Shown here: positions 1 through 9,009 of the stretch, piece after piece
How the letters are laid out: every line of letters starts with the position of its first letter
How positions within the stretch are numbered: position 1 is the first letter of the stretch
NCBI GenBank assembly: GCA_947471505.1
Contig: CANIWM010000021.1
Coordinates: forward strand, 1 to 64,000
Length of the DNA stretch: 64,000 bases
Reading direction: 5' to 3'
Source: Chthoniobacteraceae bacterium
Lineage (GTDB): Bacteria; Verrucomicrobiota; Verrucomicrobiia; Chthoniobacterales; Chthoniobacteraceae
Notes under the pieces: model-generated
What the model saw: only the letters and a program-made list of their open reading frames with translations
Told to the model about the DNA's origin: nothing
The model's database searches: none
Translations under genes and position numbers: made by a program

Positions 1-283
1 CCAGAGGCATTCCGGCCTACTTTCCCGCCATACACGTCCCCACTTTACACACCTGCTCCCGCTCGCAACCCTCTGTTACTCCCATCCCGTCGAATGTTTC
101 ACTTTTTCCCGTGCTAACCATGCGCTGCAGCGGACGCGCCTCGCAGTCACGCCGCCTGCTTCCCCCGCCGCCTTGCCACCCGCCATGCAGGCGTCGGCGC
201 ATGCGAGGCGCGTCGCTGAGCTTGGGGTCGTAGCGTATGCTCGCCGCAGCCGCAATGTATTTGCCGATTCGACTAGGAGTTCC

Positions 284-1429
284 GTGAATGTCGATTGCCT
301 ATTGCTCACTGCCCTGTTGCTGGCCAACCTTTTCTCCAGCACCGCATCTGCCGTGCAGCAGCGCGTCTTCTTCGCGCCGAGCGCGACTGATCCGGCGATT
401 ACGCAGTTCAACAACAACCACTATGCCGTGGTGGATCCGGCGGTGACGAATCGTGGACGCCTGGTGCTGTTTCTGCCGGGCACAGGCGCGACGCCTTTTG
501 ATTATCGTCTCTTCCCGCAGAACGCGGCGAGCCTTGGTTTCCATGCGCTGGGGCTGATTTATCCGAATGGCAGCGCGATCAACACACTCTGCGCACAGAA
601 TGCGCCGCTCGATGCTAACGCCGCAGGCAATGCAAGGCTGGAGGTGATTGATGGCACGGACCGCGTCAGCTTTCTCAGCGTGGATAGCACCAACTGCATT
701 CAGAGCCGGTTGCTCAAAGCGCTGCAATACCTGAACACGACGTATCCCACACGGGGCTGGGGACAGTATTACAGCGGTAATGCGGTGCTGTGGAACAAGC
801 TCATCGTGTGCGGTCACTCGCAGGGTGCGGGCATGGCGGCGATGCTGGCGAAGACACGCGTCACGGATCGTTGCGTCATGTTCACTGACATGGACTGGTG
901 GGTCGCCGGCAATCGCCCTTACAACTGGATGTCCACCACGCCGCTGACGCCAGTGGACCACTGGTATCTCTTCGCTCACGAGCGCGATCAATATCTCGAC
1001 TTCACCCAGATGCAGACCTGTGCCACCGCGCTCGATGTGTCCCGCTACGGTGCCTATGTGCAAGTGGAGACTGCGACATCCGCCAGCTACGGCGGCCGCC
1101 ATTTTCTCTCGACCAATCTCGAGCCTGCCCCCGCGCAATCCACCAGCTACCACGGCTGCCCCATCGTCGATGCCGCCACACCGCTGCAAGTCGATGGCAT
1201 CACGCCCGTCTTCAAACCCGTGTGGGATTACATGCTGCTGCACGACACCGCACCGATCACCATCGAGTCCGCGAGCGGCAACATCAGCGTCATTTTCTCG
1301 CCCGGCACGCTGGAGCAATCGGACGATCTCACGCTCTGGACTCCACAGCCAGCGGCCACCAGCCCGCTGACAATGCCGCTCGGCACGCTTCCTCCGCGCC
1401 GTTTCTATCGACTTCGGGATACACCATGA
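284..1429 (+). CDS. Secreted alpha/beta-hydrolase-like protein
   Basis: This is a probable exported hydrolase of the alpha/beta fold. The GTG at 284 is preferred because an AGGAG-like site lies just upstream and the product then starts with a clean signal peptide (hydrophobic LLLTALLLANL, then ASA before the mature region). A longer reading from 173 would bury that signal. The nucleophile elbow GHSQGAG places the likely catalytic Ser near residue 179, preceded by a strand, and an early LVLFLPGTGA segment could form the oxyanion region. The C-terminal ~60 residues look like a small added beta domain ending in a 'FYRLR' motif, often seen at the end of verrucomicrobial secreted proteins. The substrate cannot be told. 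The gene stands alone, with decayed DNA downstream. Confidence 0.75.
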   Translation: MNVDCLLLTALLLANLFSSTASAVQQRVFFAPSATDPAITQFNNNHYAVVDPAVTNRGRLVLFLPGTGATPFDYRLFPQNAASLGFHALGLIYPNGSAINTLCAQNAPLDANAAGNARLEVIDGTDRVSFLSVDSTNCIQSRLLKALQYLNTTYPTRGWGQYYSGNAVLWNKLIVCGHSQGAGMAAMLAKTRVTDRCVMFTDMDWWVAGNRPYNWMSTTPLTPVDHWYLFAHERDQYLDFTQMQTCATALDVSRYGAYVQVETATSASYGGRHFLSTNLEPAPAQSTSYHGCPIVDAATPLQVDGITPVFKPVWDYMLLHDTAPITIESASGNISVIFSPGTLEQSDDLTLWTPQPAATSPLTMPLGTLPPRRFYRLRDTP

Positions 1430-1450
1430 TCACACGCCGACTGTTCCATT

Positions 1451-1711
1451 ACGGAACTAATCCTGCTACGGCAACCAGCCTTCTACCGCAAGCTAGGATT
1501 CGAGCGCGCCGGACAGACCGTAGTGCGACGGGGACAGACTGATTATCCTGCGCGCGAAGCCATCAAGGAAGCCACGCGAGACGGTGCGCCTGCTATTGAC
1601 CTCGTGGACGGCGACCAACTCGCCGACAAGCTCAAGCAATTTTGTCTCGGCATGAAGACCGAAATGATTGAGAACGTCACCGTAGATGGAGCTTGGTTCA
1701 AACAACTCTGA
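1451..1711 (+). pseudogene. Fused remnants: GNAT acetyltransferase C-terminus and Mrr-type endonuclease C-terminus
   Basis: One open frame joins the tail ends of two unrelated families. Residues read from about 1451 contain FYRKLGFERAG, the typical C-terminal signature of GNAT acetyltransferases. From about 1550 the same frame reads REAIKEATRDGAPAIDL, then VDGDQLADKL and VTVDGAWF, which resembles the last ~45 residues of Mrr-type restriction endonucleases. The PD-(D/E)XK catalytic core is absent, and there is no convincing start codon or ribosome site. I read this as two gene remnants brought together by deletion. An alternative is a functional small peptide starting at the GTG at 1523, which seems less likely. 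Confidence 0.6.
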
Positions 1712-1760
1712 ACGAACGCGGGCTCCCATGCGCTGCAGCGCAAACTCTGCAACCGAAGCA

Positions 1761-2318
1761 ATGAACACATCAGTCCAGACACCACTTTCAGCCCCAAGCC
1801 GTTTTACGCGATTGGTCGTTCCCGCTCTTTCGCGCGCCCCAACTTATCTGGCCATCGGTGTTGCTATTTTGCTGCTCGATTTGTTAACAGGCCCGTTCCT
1901 GCTCTTTCCCATCCTCTTTGTCATCCCTGTCACGCTTGCCGCTTGGTTCCACAGCCCGCGCTTGGCCTACGCACTTGCCATTTTGCTGCCGCTGGGTCGG
2001 CTTTTGATTGCCGAGTTTCTGGATACTCCTTCTCCGTTGGTTTATATCGTCGCCAACGCTCTCATCCGGGTCGTGGTGCTAGTCTTAATGGCGTTTCTTG
2101 TCAGCCGTACCGCTCGCCTGACCAAAGAGCTGGAGCGGCGCGTCAACGACCTCGTGACGATGTGCGCCTGGTCGCGCACCGTCGAGTATCAGGGCGAGTG
2201 GATTTCCTTCGAGGAGTATTTGCTCCGCCGCTTCAACATCAACACGAGTCACGGCATCTCTCCCGCCGAAGCCGAAAAGGCATTCGGGGAACTTAAATCC
2301 AATGACCGCAACGCCTAA
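1761..2318 (+). CDS. Small integral membrane protein with conserved cytoplasmic tail
   Basis: About 185 residues if translation starts at the ATG at 1761; an upstream in-frame start at 1686 would overlap the pseudogene. Residues ~25-115 form three to four hydrophobic membrane segments in a sensor-like arrangement. A charged helix (RLTKELERRVNDL) follows, then a soluble tail with GEWISFEEYLLRRF and a TSHGISPAEAEK motif. I recall similar tails in other verrucomicrobial membrane proteins but cannot assign a function. There is no kinase, GGDEF or HTH domain. It could be a stand-alone input module for a signalling partner encoded elsewhere. Confidence 0.6.
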   Translation: MNTSVQTPLSAPSRFTRLVVPALSRAPTYLAIGVAILLLDLLTGPFLLFPILFVIPVTLAAWFHSPRLAYALAILLPLGRLLIAEFLDTPSPLVYIVANALIRVVVLVLMAFLVSRTARLTKELERRVNDLVTMCAWSRTVEYQGEWISFEEYLLRRFNINTSHGISPAEAEKAFGELKSNDRNA

Positions 2319-2420
2319 ACTTTTCTGAAGGCATCCGTGCGAAGCTGCTGTGTCATCACGGGTTGATCCGTAAAAGGGCTTACAGCCCTCACGCGATCCA
2401 CTAGTCGTGCGGCTTCGCTG

Positions 2421-2427
2421 TTTTTTT
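2421..2427 (+). terminator. Possible weak terminator (T7 tract) after the membrane protein gene
   Basis: A run of seven T follows a short GC-rich segment with weak self-complementarity (GCG/CGC around a four-base loop). It lies about 100 bases downstream of the stop at 2318. The stem is poor, so this is a tentative call. The rest of 2319-2576 holds no gene that I can support. Confidence 0.25.
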
Positions 2428-2576
2428 AGGCGCGAAGGGATTGCCTTTCAGACGACTTCGTAGCGCGGGCTACTTTGCGCTGTTCCACTTTTACTCACAC
2501 CCAAACGGGCGCGCTTTGCATTCTTTTGCCTGCTTGTTTGCCCGCAAATACGTGGCACAGTTCAGGAATTACTCTT

Positions 2577-4832
2577 ATGAATCGCTCGCTCGCTTTCGTT
2601 CTCACCCTTCTTTTCGCCGGTGTGCTGCCGGTCAGTGCGGTCACGCGCGCGACGATCAATCTCGCTGGTGCGGAATTTGGAAACGCGAAATCTGTGAACC
2701 TCTCGAGCGCACCGGCGACGCTCGATCCTGCGCCCCGATATTATTACACGCTCGATGCAAAAATCCACGGCACAGGTTTGCTCGCACCATTACTCCCTGC
2801 GGGAACTTCGCTCGAAGCATTGCTCGAACAGTTGCAGGTTGGAGCGGGGGCGCTGCTGAGCGGTAATTACGAGAACCCTTCCGGCACGCTCCCGTTTACG
2901 TTCATCGATCAGTCGTTCGACAATACGATTCCAATTGGTGATGTCGTCACGGCACGAATTGGGTTCGACATCACGGGAGACGTGACGGCGGGGGGAGTCG
3001 CCCGTTTTCGGATTCTGAATGTCGTGGCTACGGCAGCAGGGATTCCTCTTACGGGCGGGATTGTTTTCGAGCCGGGCTCGAAGCTTACGATTTCGGTGCC
3101 GGCGGTTGTGGAGTTTGGCAGCGCGACTGCGACGGTGGGCGAGGACTCGGGAAGTGTTTCGATTACGGTGGTTCGCTCTGCGAGTCTCTCCGGCGCAGCT
3201 TCGATTCGTTACAGCACTGCGGACGGAACTGCGTCTGCCGGCGGGCACTACAGCGCAAAATCGGGGATGCTTAATTTCGCGGGCGGCGATACTTTTAAGA
3301 CCATTTCGATTCCGATTATCCCAAACACGACGGTCGGAACAGACAAGACGTTTACCGTTACCCTCAGCCGACCTGGGCCGGGAACGGAACTGGGGGCGCT
3401 CAGCGAGATGACGGTGACTATCGTGAACAACGACACGGGTGAACCGCCTTCGGTGCGGTTCACGAGCACGACGTTCGAGGGGCGCGAAGGAGGAAGCGTG
3501 GTCGTCGAACTGGAAAGAAGCGGCGACGTCAATTCTCCGATTTCCGTCCGCGTGGATACCGTTGGGGGTTCGGCTCTGCCGAATCGTCATTTCAAGCCGA
3601 TCACACGGACGGTCAGTTTCGGGCCGGGCCAGACTCATCAAACCGTTGCTGTTTCGCTGATCGATAACCGCCTCGAAGAATCGGGACGCAGCTTCGGTTG
3701 TGAACTCGTGGAAGGATCGGTGGATGTCGTATTTGGCGACCCGGCGGAGACCACCGTTTCCATTACCGAGGATGATTACAATGTGCCCGCCACTCTCAAA
3801 GGACCGTTCGTCGGTCTTGTGAATCCCTCGCCAGTCCTTGTTTCAAACGCGGGCGTCGCAAGCATCACCGTCACACCTTTTGGAGTCTATACCGCTAAGA
3901 TCCAAATCGGTGGCAAGCATTACTCCGTGAAAGGGAAATTCGGCAGCGGCGGAATCGCGGGACGCGTCCAATTCGCCAAAAACCCGAATCGATTTTTCGA
4001 CCTGAGCATCGATATTTCCAATGCCGGTTCACTCACAGGCAGCGTCCGGGATGATGTCGGGGTGATTGCTTCGTTCTTCGGGATACGCTCGCGGTTTAGC
4101 CCGAAGGTGAGTTTCTCCCGCCCTGGAGGGTATCCCCTCGCGTTCTCGCCTGTTGCGTCCGGAGATCCCGCTGCCGAACCAACGGGGCACGGTTTCGCAG
4201 TGGCGAAACTCGGGAAAGCCGGAACTGCTCGCGTCGCTGGACGGCTGGCGGACAACTCACCATTCGCATTCTCGTCGGTCTTGATTCCGGGTACCGGAAG
4301 CGATGAGCAAGTCGCTGCATACGCACCGCTCAACCGACGCCGCGGTATGCTCCACGGGACGCTGATTTTCCCAGCCGCGACTACGGCCAGCGGCGACTTG
4401 CGTTGGAAGAAAGACGCCGCAGTTTTGCCGGTGAAGCCGGACAAGATTTATCCGTCGGGGTTTGACGTGAGCTTGGAGACGAGCAGTTCGGCACTTGTTC
4501 CACCTGCTGATCTTCTCGCTGCGGGCGCTTATAGCCTAAACCTTGCAGGCGGCAATTTGTCCGGGCCTCTTTCAATTCCGGCGACAGTGGTGTCTGGAAA
4601 CAAAATCACAGCCGACGCGCCAAACGCGAACGGAGCCCAAATGAAAATCGCCCCGCGCACGTGGTTGCTGACTGGAAAGTTCGTGTCCGATGGCACCACC
4701 CATAAGTTCAGCGGCATCGTCCTTCCGAGCCAGGGCGCTGCGTTCGGATTCTTCGTCGGCGCACCGCCAACGGGAATGCCTATTCAAACAGGCTCCGTGG
4801 AACTCGCAGTGCCAGCTCCCCCCATTCCCTGA
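2577..4832 (+). CDS. Secreted Calx-beta domain surface protein
   Basis: A 751-residue exported protein. The start at 2577 has an AGGA site about ten bases upstream and gives a standard signal peptide (MNRSLAFVLTLLFAG, cleavage near VSA). Two Calx-beta domains follow at roughly residues 173-288 and 290-400. Each shows the family pattern of a YSTADGTA-type strand, an 'F..G.T..TISIPI' strand and a terminal NDD- or EDD-type acidic motif that can bind calcium. The remaining ~350 residues carry a repeated beta-rich module with GPFVGL and GVYTAKI motifs and a final 'FSGIVLPSQG.AFGFFVG' region, common in verrucomicrobial surface proteins. The role is probably adhesion or polymer contact. It ends against the terminator shared with gnd. 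Confidence 0.75.
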   Translation: MNRSLAFVLTLLFAGVLPVSAVTRATINLAGAEFGNAKSVNLSSAPATLDPAPRYYYTLDAKIHGTGLLAPLLPAGTSLEALLEQLQVGAGALLSGNYENPSGTLPFTFIDQSFDNTIPIGDVVTARIGFDITGDVTAGGVARFRILNVVATAAGIPLTGGIVFEPGSKLTISVPAVVEFGSATATVGEDSGSVSITVVRSASLSGAASIRYSTADGTASAGGHYSAKSGMLNFAGGDTFKTISIPIIPNTTVGTDKTFTVTLSRPGPGTELGALSEMTVTIVNNDTGEPPSVRFTSTTFEGREGGSVVVELERSGDVNSPISVRVDTVGGSALPNRHFKPITRTVSFGPGQTHQTVAVSLIDNRLEESGRSFGCELVEGSVDVVFGDPAETTVSITEDDYNVPATLKGPFVGLVNPSPVLVSNAGVASITVTPFGVYTAKIQIGGKHYSVKGKFGSGGIAGRVQFAKNPNRFFDLSIDISNAGSLTGSVRDDVGVIASFFGIRSRFSPKVSFSRPGGYPLAFSPVASGDPAAEPTGHGFAVAKLGKAGTARVAGRLADNSPFAFSSVLIPGTGSDEQVAAYAPLNRRRGMLHGTLIFPAATTASGDLRWKKDAAVLPVKPDKIYPSGFDVSLETSSSALVPPADLLAAGAYSLNLAGGNLSGPLSIPATVVSGNKITADAPNANGAQMKIAPRTWLLTGKFVSDGTTHKFSGIVLPSQGAAFGFFVGAPPTGMPIQTGSVELAVPAPPIP

Positions 4833-4914
4833 CGTTCCGCGCTTCTGTGGAGACGGAGAAAACAGAGTGCGCACCGGGAAGTCTCCTCTCGTCGGTAAAA
4901 CGGTGGCGTTTCGG

Positions 4915-4965
4915 GAAAAAATACGGCGAAACCGCATGTCTGCGATTTCGCCGTTTTGATTTTTT
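4915..4965. terminator. Bidirectional intrinsic terminator between the Calx-beta gene and gnd
   Basis: A perfect nine-base stem (ACGGCGAAA at 4923-4931 with TTTCGCCGT at 4946-4954) encloses a 14-base loop. An A-rich tract lies on its left and TTTTGATTTTTT on its right, so it can act on both strands. It sits between two convergent genes. Confidence 0.8.
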
Positions 4966-4980
4966 AGGCGGGGGATTCCG

Positions 4981-6399
4981 TTAGCTCAGCCAGTCGTAAT
5001 GGAACTTCTCTCCCGCTGGTTTGTCCGTGCGCTCGTAGGTGTGGGCTCCGAAGAAGTCGCGTTGGGCTTGGAGGAGGTTGGCTGGGAGGTTCGCGGAGCG
5101 ATAGCTGTCGAAGTAGGCCAGCGCGGAGCTGAAGCCGGGGACTGCGACGCCGTTTTCCACGGCGGAAGTGACTGCGATGCGCCAGTTGGACTGCGTGCGG
5201 TTGAGGACTTCGGCGAAGAACGGATCGAGCATCAGGTTTTTGAGCGTCGGGTCTTTTTTGTAGGCCTCGGTGATGCGGTTGAGGAAGCGGGCGCGGATGA
5301 TGCAGCCGCCGCGCCAGATGGAGGCGATGTCCTCGAAGTTGAGGTTCCAGTTGTAGAGTTCGCTGGCTGCGCCGAGTTGGACCATGCCTTGTGCGTAGCT
5401 GGTGATTTTCGAGGCGTAGAGGGCGTCGCGGACGGCTTCGATGAGCTTGGCGCGGTCGCCGGTGAAGGGCTTGGCTGCGGGGCCTTTGAGGATGCTGCTG
5501 GCGAAGACGCGCTGCTCTTTGATGGAGGAGAGAATGCGGGCTTCGACTGCGCTGCCGATGACGCTGAGCGGGACGCCCATTTCCACGGCGTGGCCGACGG
5601 TCCATTTGCCGGTGCCTTTTTGGCCGGCTTTGTCGAGGATGAGATCCACGATGGGCTTGCCGGTTTCGGGGTCTTTGCGGGTGAATATCTTGGAGGTGAT
5701 TTCGATGAGGAAGCTGTCGAGTTCGCCTTTGTTCCAGTCGGTGAAAATCTGTGCGAACTCTTCGGCGGTGGGGTTGATGGCGGCTTTCAAAATCGCGTAG
5801 GCTTCGCAGATGAGCTGCATGTCGCCGTATTCGATGCCGTTGTGGGCCATCTTTACGTAGTGGCCTGCGCCGTCTGGGCCCATGTGGCGGCAGCATGGGG
5901 AGCCGTCCACGACTGCGGCGATTTTTGTGTAAATCGGTGCGAGGGATTCCCAGCCTTCTTTGGAGCCGCCGGGCATGATGCTTGGGCCTTTGAGCGCGCC
6001 TTCTTCTCCGCCGGAGACGCCGACGCCGAAGAAGTGGATGCCCTTTTCCTTGAGCGCTTTTTCGCGGCGCTGGGTGTCGGTCCAGAGGGAGTTGCCGCCG
6101 TCAATGATGACATCGCCGGGCTCCATCAAGGGGATGAGTTGTTCGATGACTGCGTCCACGGGAGCGCCTGCTTTTACCATGATCTGCGCACGGCGAGGGC
6201 GTTTGAGTGCGCCGACGAAATCGGCGAGCGATTTGGCAAAGACGAAGTTCTTTCCGTTGCCGCGGCCTTTTTCAAACGCCTCTACGACGGAGGTGGTGCG
6301 ATTATAGACAGCGACGCGGAAGCCGCGGCTCTCCATGTTTAGGACGAGGTTTTCGCCCATTACTGCGAGGCCGATCAGGCCGATGTCACAAGTGCTCAT
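4981..6399 (-). CDS. gnd: 6-phosphogluconate dehydrogenase, decarboxylating
   Basis: Oxidative pentose phosphate enzyme that converts 6-phosphogluconate and NADP+ to ribulose 5-phosphate, CO2 and NADPH in the cytosol. Its 472 residues match the usual ~470-residue long form. The N-terminal Rossmann fold begins with GLAVMGENLVLNM and is followed by a VYNRT segment typical of the cofactor site. GGEEGALKGPSIMPGG and KMAHNGIEYGDMQ carry the substrate-binding residues and the catalytic Lys. The all-helical C-terminal half and tail are intact, ending in HYDWLS. It is transcribed divergently from the DUF4175-like gene, with about 200 bases between them for promoters. No other pentose phosphate gene is adjacent. 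Confidence 0.97.
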   Translation of the reverse strand: MSTCDIGLIGLAVMGENLVLNMESRGFRVAVYNRTTSVVEAFEKGRGNGKNFVFAKSLADFVGALKRPRRAQIMVKAGAPVDAVIEQLIPLMEPGDVIIDGGNSLWTDTQRREKALKEKGIHFFGVGVSGGEEGALKGPSIMPGGSKEGWESLAPIYTKIAAVVDGSPCCRHMGPDGAGHYVKMAHNGIEYGDMQLICEAYAILKAAINPTAEEFAQIFTDWNKGELDSFLIEITSKIFTRKDPETGKPIVDLILDKAGQKGTGKWTVGHAVEMGVPLSVIGSAVEARILSSIKEQRVFASSILKGPAAKPFTGDRAKLIEAVRDALYASKITSYAQGMVQLGAASELYNWNLNFEDIASIWRGGCIIRARFLNRITEAYKKDPTLKNLMLDPFFAEVLNRTQSNWRIAVTSAVENGVAVPGFSSALAYFDSYRSANLPANLLQAQRDFFGAHTYERTDKPAGEKFHYDWLS

Positions 6400-6600
6400 G
6401 TTAGTATTTTCGGTGTTTAATAATTACGGCGTACCGGGCCGCACCGGGCTCTGGGAAAGGGCGAGCAGATTGCAAAGTTGCGGGACGATTGGCAAGCGCG
6501 GTGTGCTTCCTAAACGTATATTTCTACTTGGCGCATCTGCGGCTTGTATCGGGAGAGGGAACCACCGACACACGTTGCTGTGGAATCCGTGACCGAAACT

Positions 6601-8256
6601 ATGTCTCTGCGGGAATGCGCGCCGGAGTTGGCGCGCTGCCTTACGTCCGTACGGGCGGCATCGGGCCGGGCGGCGTTGCAGACGGGGCTGGCGATGGTGC
6701 CGCCGGTGCTCTTCTGCTGGCTGGCGATTACGATGCCGCTGGATTGGATGGTGGAGCTTCCTCGCTGGGCCCGTGCGTTGTTTCTCGTCGCGGGGATGGG
6801 CGGGGCGGCGTGGGTCTGGTGGCGTTATGGGCTGTGTGAGTGGTTGCATCGCCCGAGCGACGAGGAGGTGGCGCTCCGCATCGAGAAGGCGCTGCCGGAG
6901 TTTCGCAGCCGCTTTATCGCGAGTGTGCAGCTCTCACGGGAGGGCGACGGCGCGCTCGTCCGCGCGCTGCTCGCGGAGACGACGAATCTTGCGCGCTCCG
7001 CGCGACTGGATGCTGTGGTGAAACGGGCGCGCTTGTTCCGCTGGATGAAAGTTGGAGCGGTGCTCGCGCTGACGGGGGCTGCGGCGTGGTTGTTCGCGGG
7101 CAAGGCGAGCTTGCCGCTGTTTCGGCGCGCGTGGCTCGTGGAGACTCCGGTGCCGCGCAAGACGCAGGTGGTGCGCTTTACGGGAGATCGCGTGCTGGCG
7201 CTCGGCGACGATCTTCGCATCGAGGCGACGGCGGCGGGCGTCATCCCGGCGGTGGGGAAATTGAAGATCACTACGGCTTCGGGGAAGGCGCAGGAGTTTG
7301 TGTTTGATCCCGTTCCGGCGACCCCGCAGACGTTCCAGCGCACGCTTCAATCCGTCCAAGAGAGCTTCACCTACACCGTGCAGCTCGGCGATAGTCACTC
7401 CGCGCTCGGTCATGTAAAAGTCCGTCCGCGCCCCTCCATCGTGAAAGTGGACGCCGAACAAATCTGGCCCGCCTACACCGCGCTCCCGCCCAGGCCGCGC
7501 GCGATGAGCGACCTGAAACTCCTCGCGGGCTCAAAGCTGAACGTCCGCCTGCGCGCCTCATCCCGCCTACGTTCCGCGACGTTGCGCTTCCTTGATGCCG
7601 AGCGGAAGAATGTCGTCCGCGATACTTTGCTCAAGCCCGTGGGCTCCACGATGAGCGAATGGGAAGCGCTTTCGGATGTGCCGACAAAAGACGCCAGCGC
7701 GCTCACTTTCTACCTCGTCGATGAAGACGGTATCGAGAGCAAAGGCAGCGCGATCCACCGGCTCGAAGTCATCCCCGACGAGTCGCCCACCATCCGCGTG
7801 CTTTGGCCCATCCGCCGCGAGGAACTCGTGACGCGCGGCGCGACGTTGCTCGTCTCCTTTGAGGCGAAAGACGACTACGGCGTGGACAAAGTGCGCCTCC
7901 ATTATGGCGTGAACTGGAACCCGAACACTCCCAACAAGACGCTCGACCTAGACCTCGAAGGCGACACCCCAAAAGCCATCACGCGCCGCTTCGACTGGCA
8001 TCTCGACAGGCTCGCTCTCGTGGAAGGCGATGTCGTGGAGTTCTGGCTCGAAGCCGTGGACGGCAACACCGCCACCGGCCCCGGCGTCGGCCTCCTCGCA
8101 GAGCACTACCAAGCCCGCGTCGTCACCGAAGCCGAAAAACGCGCCGACCTTGCCTCGCGGCTCGACGACACACTTCGCGGGCTCAACGACGTGAAGGACG
8201 GGCAAGAGGAACTCTCAAAGCGGCTCAGCGAAATGATCCAGATTCGCCCGCAGTAG
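6601..8256 (+). CDS. DUF4175-like membrane-anchored protein
   Basis: About 551 residues from the ATG at 6601; upstream in-frame starts at 6544 (TTG) and 6589 (GTG) cannot be excluded because no ribosome site is clear. Two N-terminal membrane segments near residues 35-80 and a third near 155-170 anchor a large beta-rich extracytoplasmic region. This order matches the DUF4175 family of Planctomycetota and Verrucomicrobiota, normally found beside MoxR ATPase, DUF58 and von Willebrand factor genes. Those partners are not in this neighbourhood, which is unusual. The C-terminus is a charged helix (DDTLRGLNDVKDGQEEL) that may form a coiled coil. It ends six bases before the convergent DUF1080-like gene. 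Confidence 0.65.
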   Translation: MSLRECAPELARCLTSVRAASGRAALQTGLAMVPPVLFCWLAITMPLDWMVELPRWARALFLVAGMGGAAWVWWRYGLCEWLHRPSDEEVALRIEKALPEFRSRFIASVQLSREGDGALVRALLAETTNLARSARLDAVVKRARLFRWMKVGAVLALTGAAAWLFAGKASLPLFRRAWLVETPVPRKTQVVRFTGDRVLALGDDLRIEATAAGVIPAVGKLKITTASGKAQEFVFDPVPATPQTFQRTLQSVQESFTYTVQLGDSHSALGHVKVRPRPSIVKVDAEQIWPAYTALPPRPRAMSDLKLLAGSKLNVRLRASSRLRSATLRFLDAERKNVVRDTLLKPVGSTMSEWEALSDVPTKDASALTFYLVDEDGIESKGSAIHRLEVIPDESPTIRVLWPIRREELVTRGATLLVSFEAKDDYGVDKVRLHYGVNWNPNTPNKTLDLDLEGDTPKAITRRFDWHLDRLALVEGDVVEFWLEAVDGNTATGPGVGLLAEHYQARVVTEAEKRADLASRLDDTLRGLNDVKDGQEELSKRLSEMIQIRPQ

Positions 8257-8262
8257 CGGCGG

Positions 8263-9000
8263 CTACTTCTTCGCCGACTCCGCGTTCCAGACTTTGATGT
8301 CGTCGAAAAAGCCGTCTTTCCCTGCGACGCCGAGTTCGATCTTCGACTTTGTCTCGTGTGCGATGCCGGGGGATTTGAGGTAGCCAGCGGGCTTGCCGTC
8401 GAGGGAGACGCGCATCTCATCGCCGACAGTCTCCACGACGAACGTGTACCATTTCCCGGCCTCTAGTTTGGCGGGGTACGTGGCGCTGCGGCCTTCGAGG
8501 AGCTTGGTGCGTTCGGCCGTCTTCGTGGGGTCTTTGCTCATCTCGTAAATGTCGTTCCGCATGGAGCCATCGCGCTCGTCGATGAGCGTCACGCCGTTCA
8601 GCCGCACCTGTGCGCGGCAGAGGTGGCCGTAGTGCGCGCCGGTGTATTTGCGGTCGTCAAATTCCACATCGACCATCGAGGCCCCATCAAGCCGAATCTT
8701 CACTTCCACGACGCTGTCTTTCGTCGGGATTTCCAGCCCATGCACCGCCGCGTGAGCCGTCACTGCGGGCTTGCCGTCGGCGGCGGGCGTATTCTGGTCG
8801 CGGGTCTGGGTGCCTTTCAGCGTGCCCTTTTCCACTGAGAATGTCGGCACGACTTTGTGCCATACCGCTGCGGGTTCTGCGCCCTCGAAGTCATCGGAAA
8901 AAAGCAGCTCTTTCTTTTTGGCGAGCGCACCTTCCGGGATGGCCGTGAGGTCGGCAGCAATGGCGGCAGTGGAAAGGACGAGGATGGAACGGATGATCAT
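8263..9000 (-). CDS. Secreted DUF1080-like (laminin G-fold) protein
   Basis: A 245-residue exported protein with a short signal peptide (MIIRSILVLSTAAIAA). The mature part is a single concanavalin/laminin G-like sandwich of the DUF1080 (3-keto-disaccharide hydrolase) type. It has the opening LLFSDDFEGAEPAAVWH, an internal VEVKIRLDGA strand and a final IELGVAGKDGFFDDIKVW. Family members bind or cleave modified sugars outside the cytoplasm. No catalytic residues can be assigned here, so a purely binding role is possible. It lies nine bases downstream of the GNAT gene on the same strand and may be cotranscribed with it. Confidence 0.7.
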   Translation of the reverse strand: MIIRSILVLSTAAIAADLTAIPEGALAKKKELLFSDDFEGAEPAAVWHKVVPTFSVEKGTLKGTQTRDQNTPAADGKPAVTAHAAVHGLEIPTKDSVVEVKIRLDGASMVDVEFDDRKYTGAHYGHLCRAQVRLNGVTLIDERDGSMRNDIYEMSKDPTKTAERTKLLEGRSATYPAKLEAGKWYTFVVETVGDEMRVSLDGKPAGYLKSPGIAHETKSKIELGVAGKDGFFDDIKVWNAESAKK

Positions 9001-9009
9001 AGCAGCGAT

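Noticed and set aside
5-283. Coding start of the hydrolase at 173
   Set aside because: The N-terminal extension is not protein-like and would hide the signal peptide; GTG 284 has a ribosome site.
4999-6342. Long plus-strand open frame (447 codons) opposite gnd
   Set aside because: It is the antisense shadow of a well-supported gnd gene; the product is a run of Ala, Gly, Asp and Glu without family motifs, as expected from high-GC codon structure.
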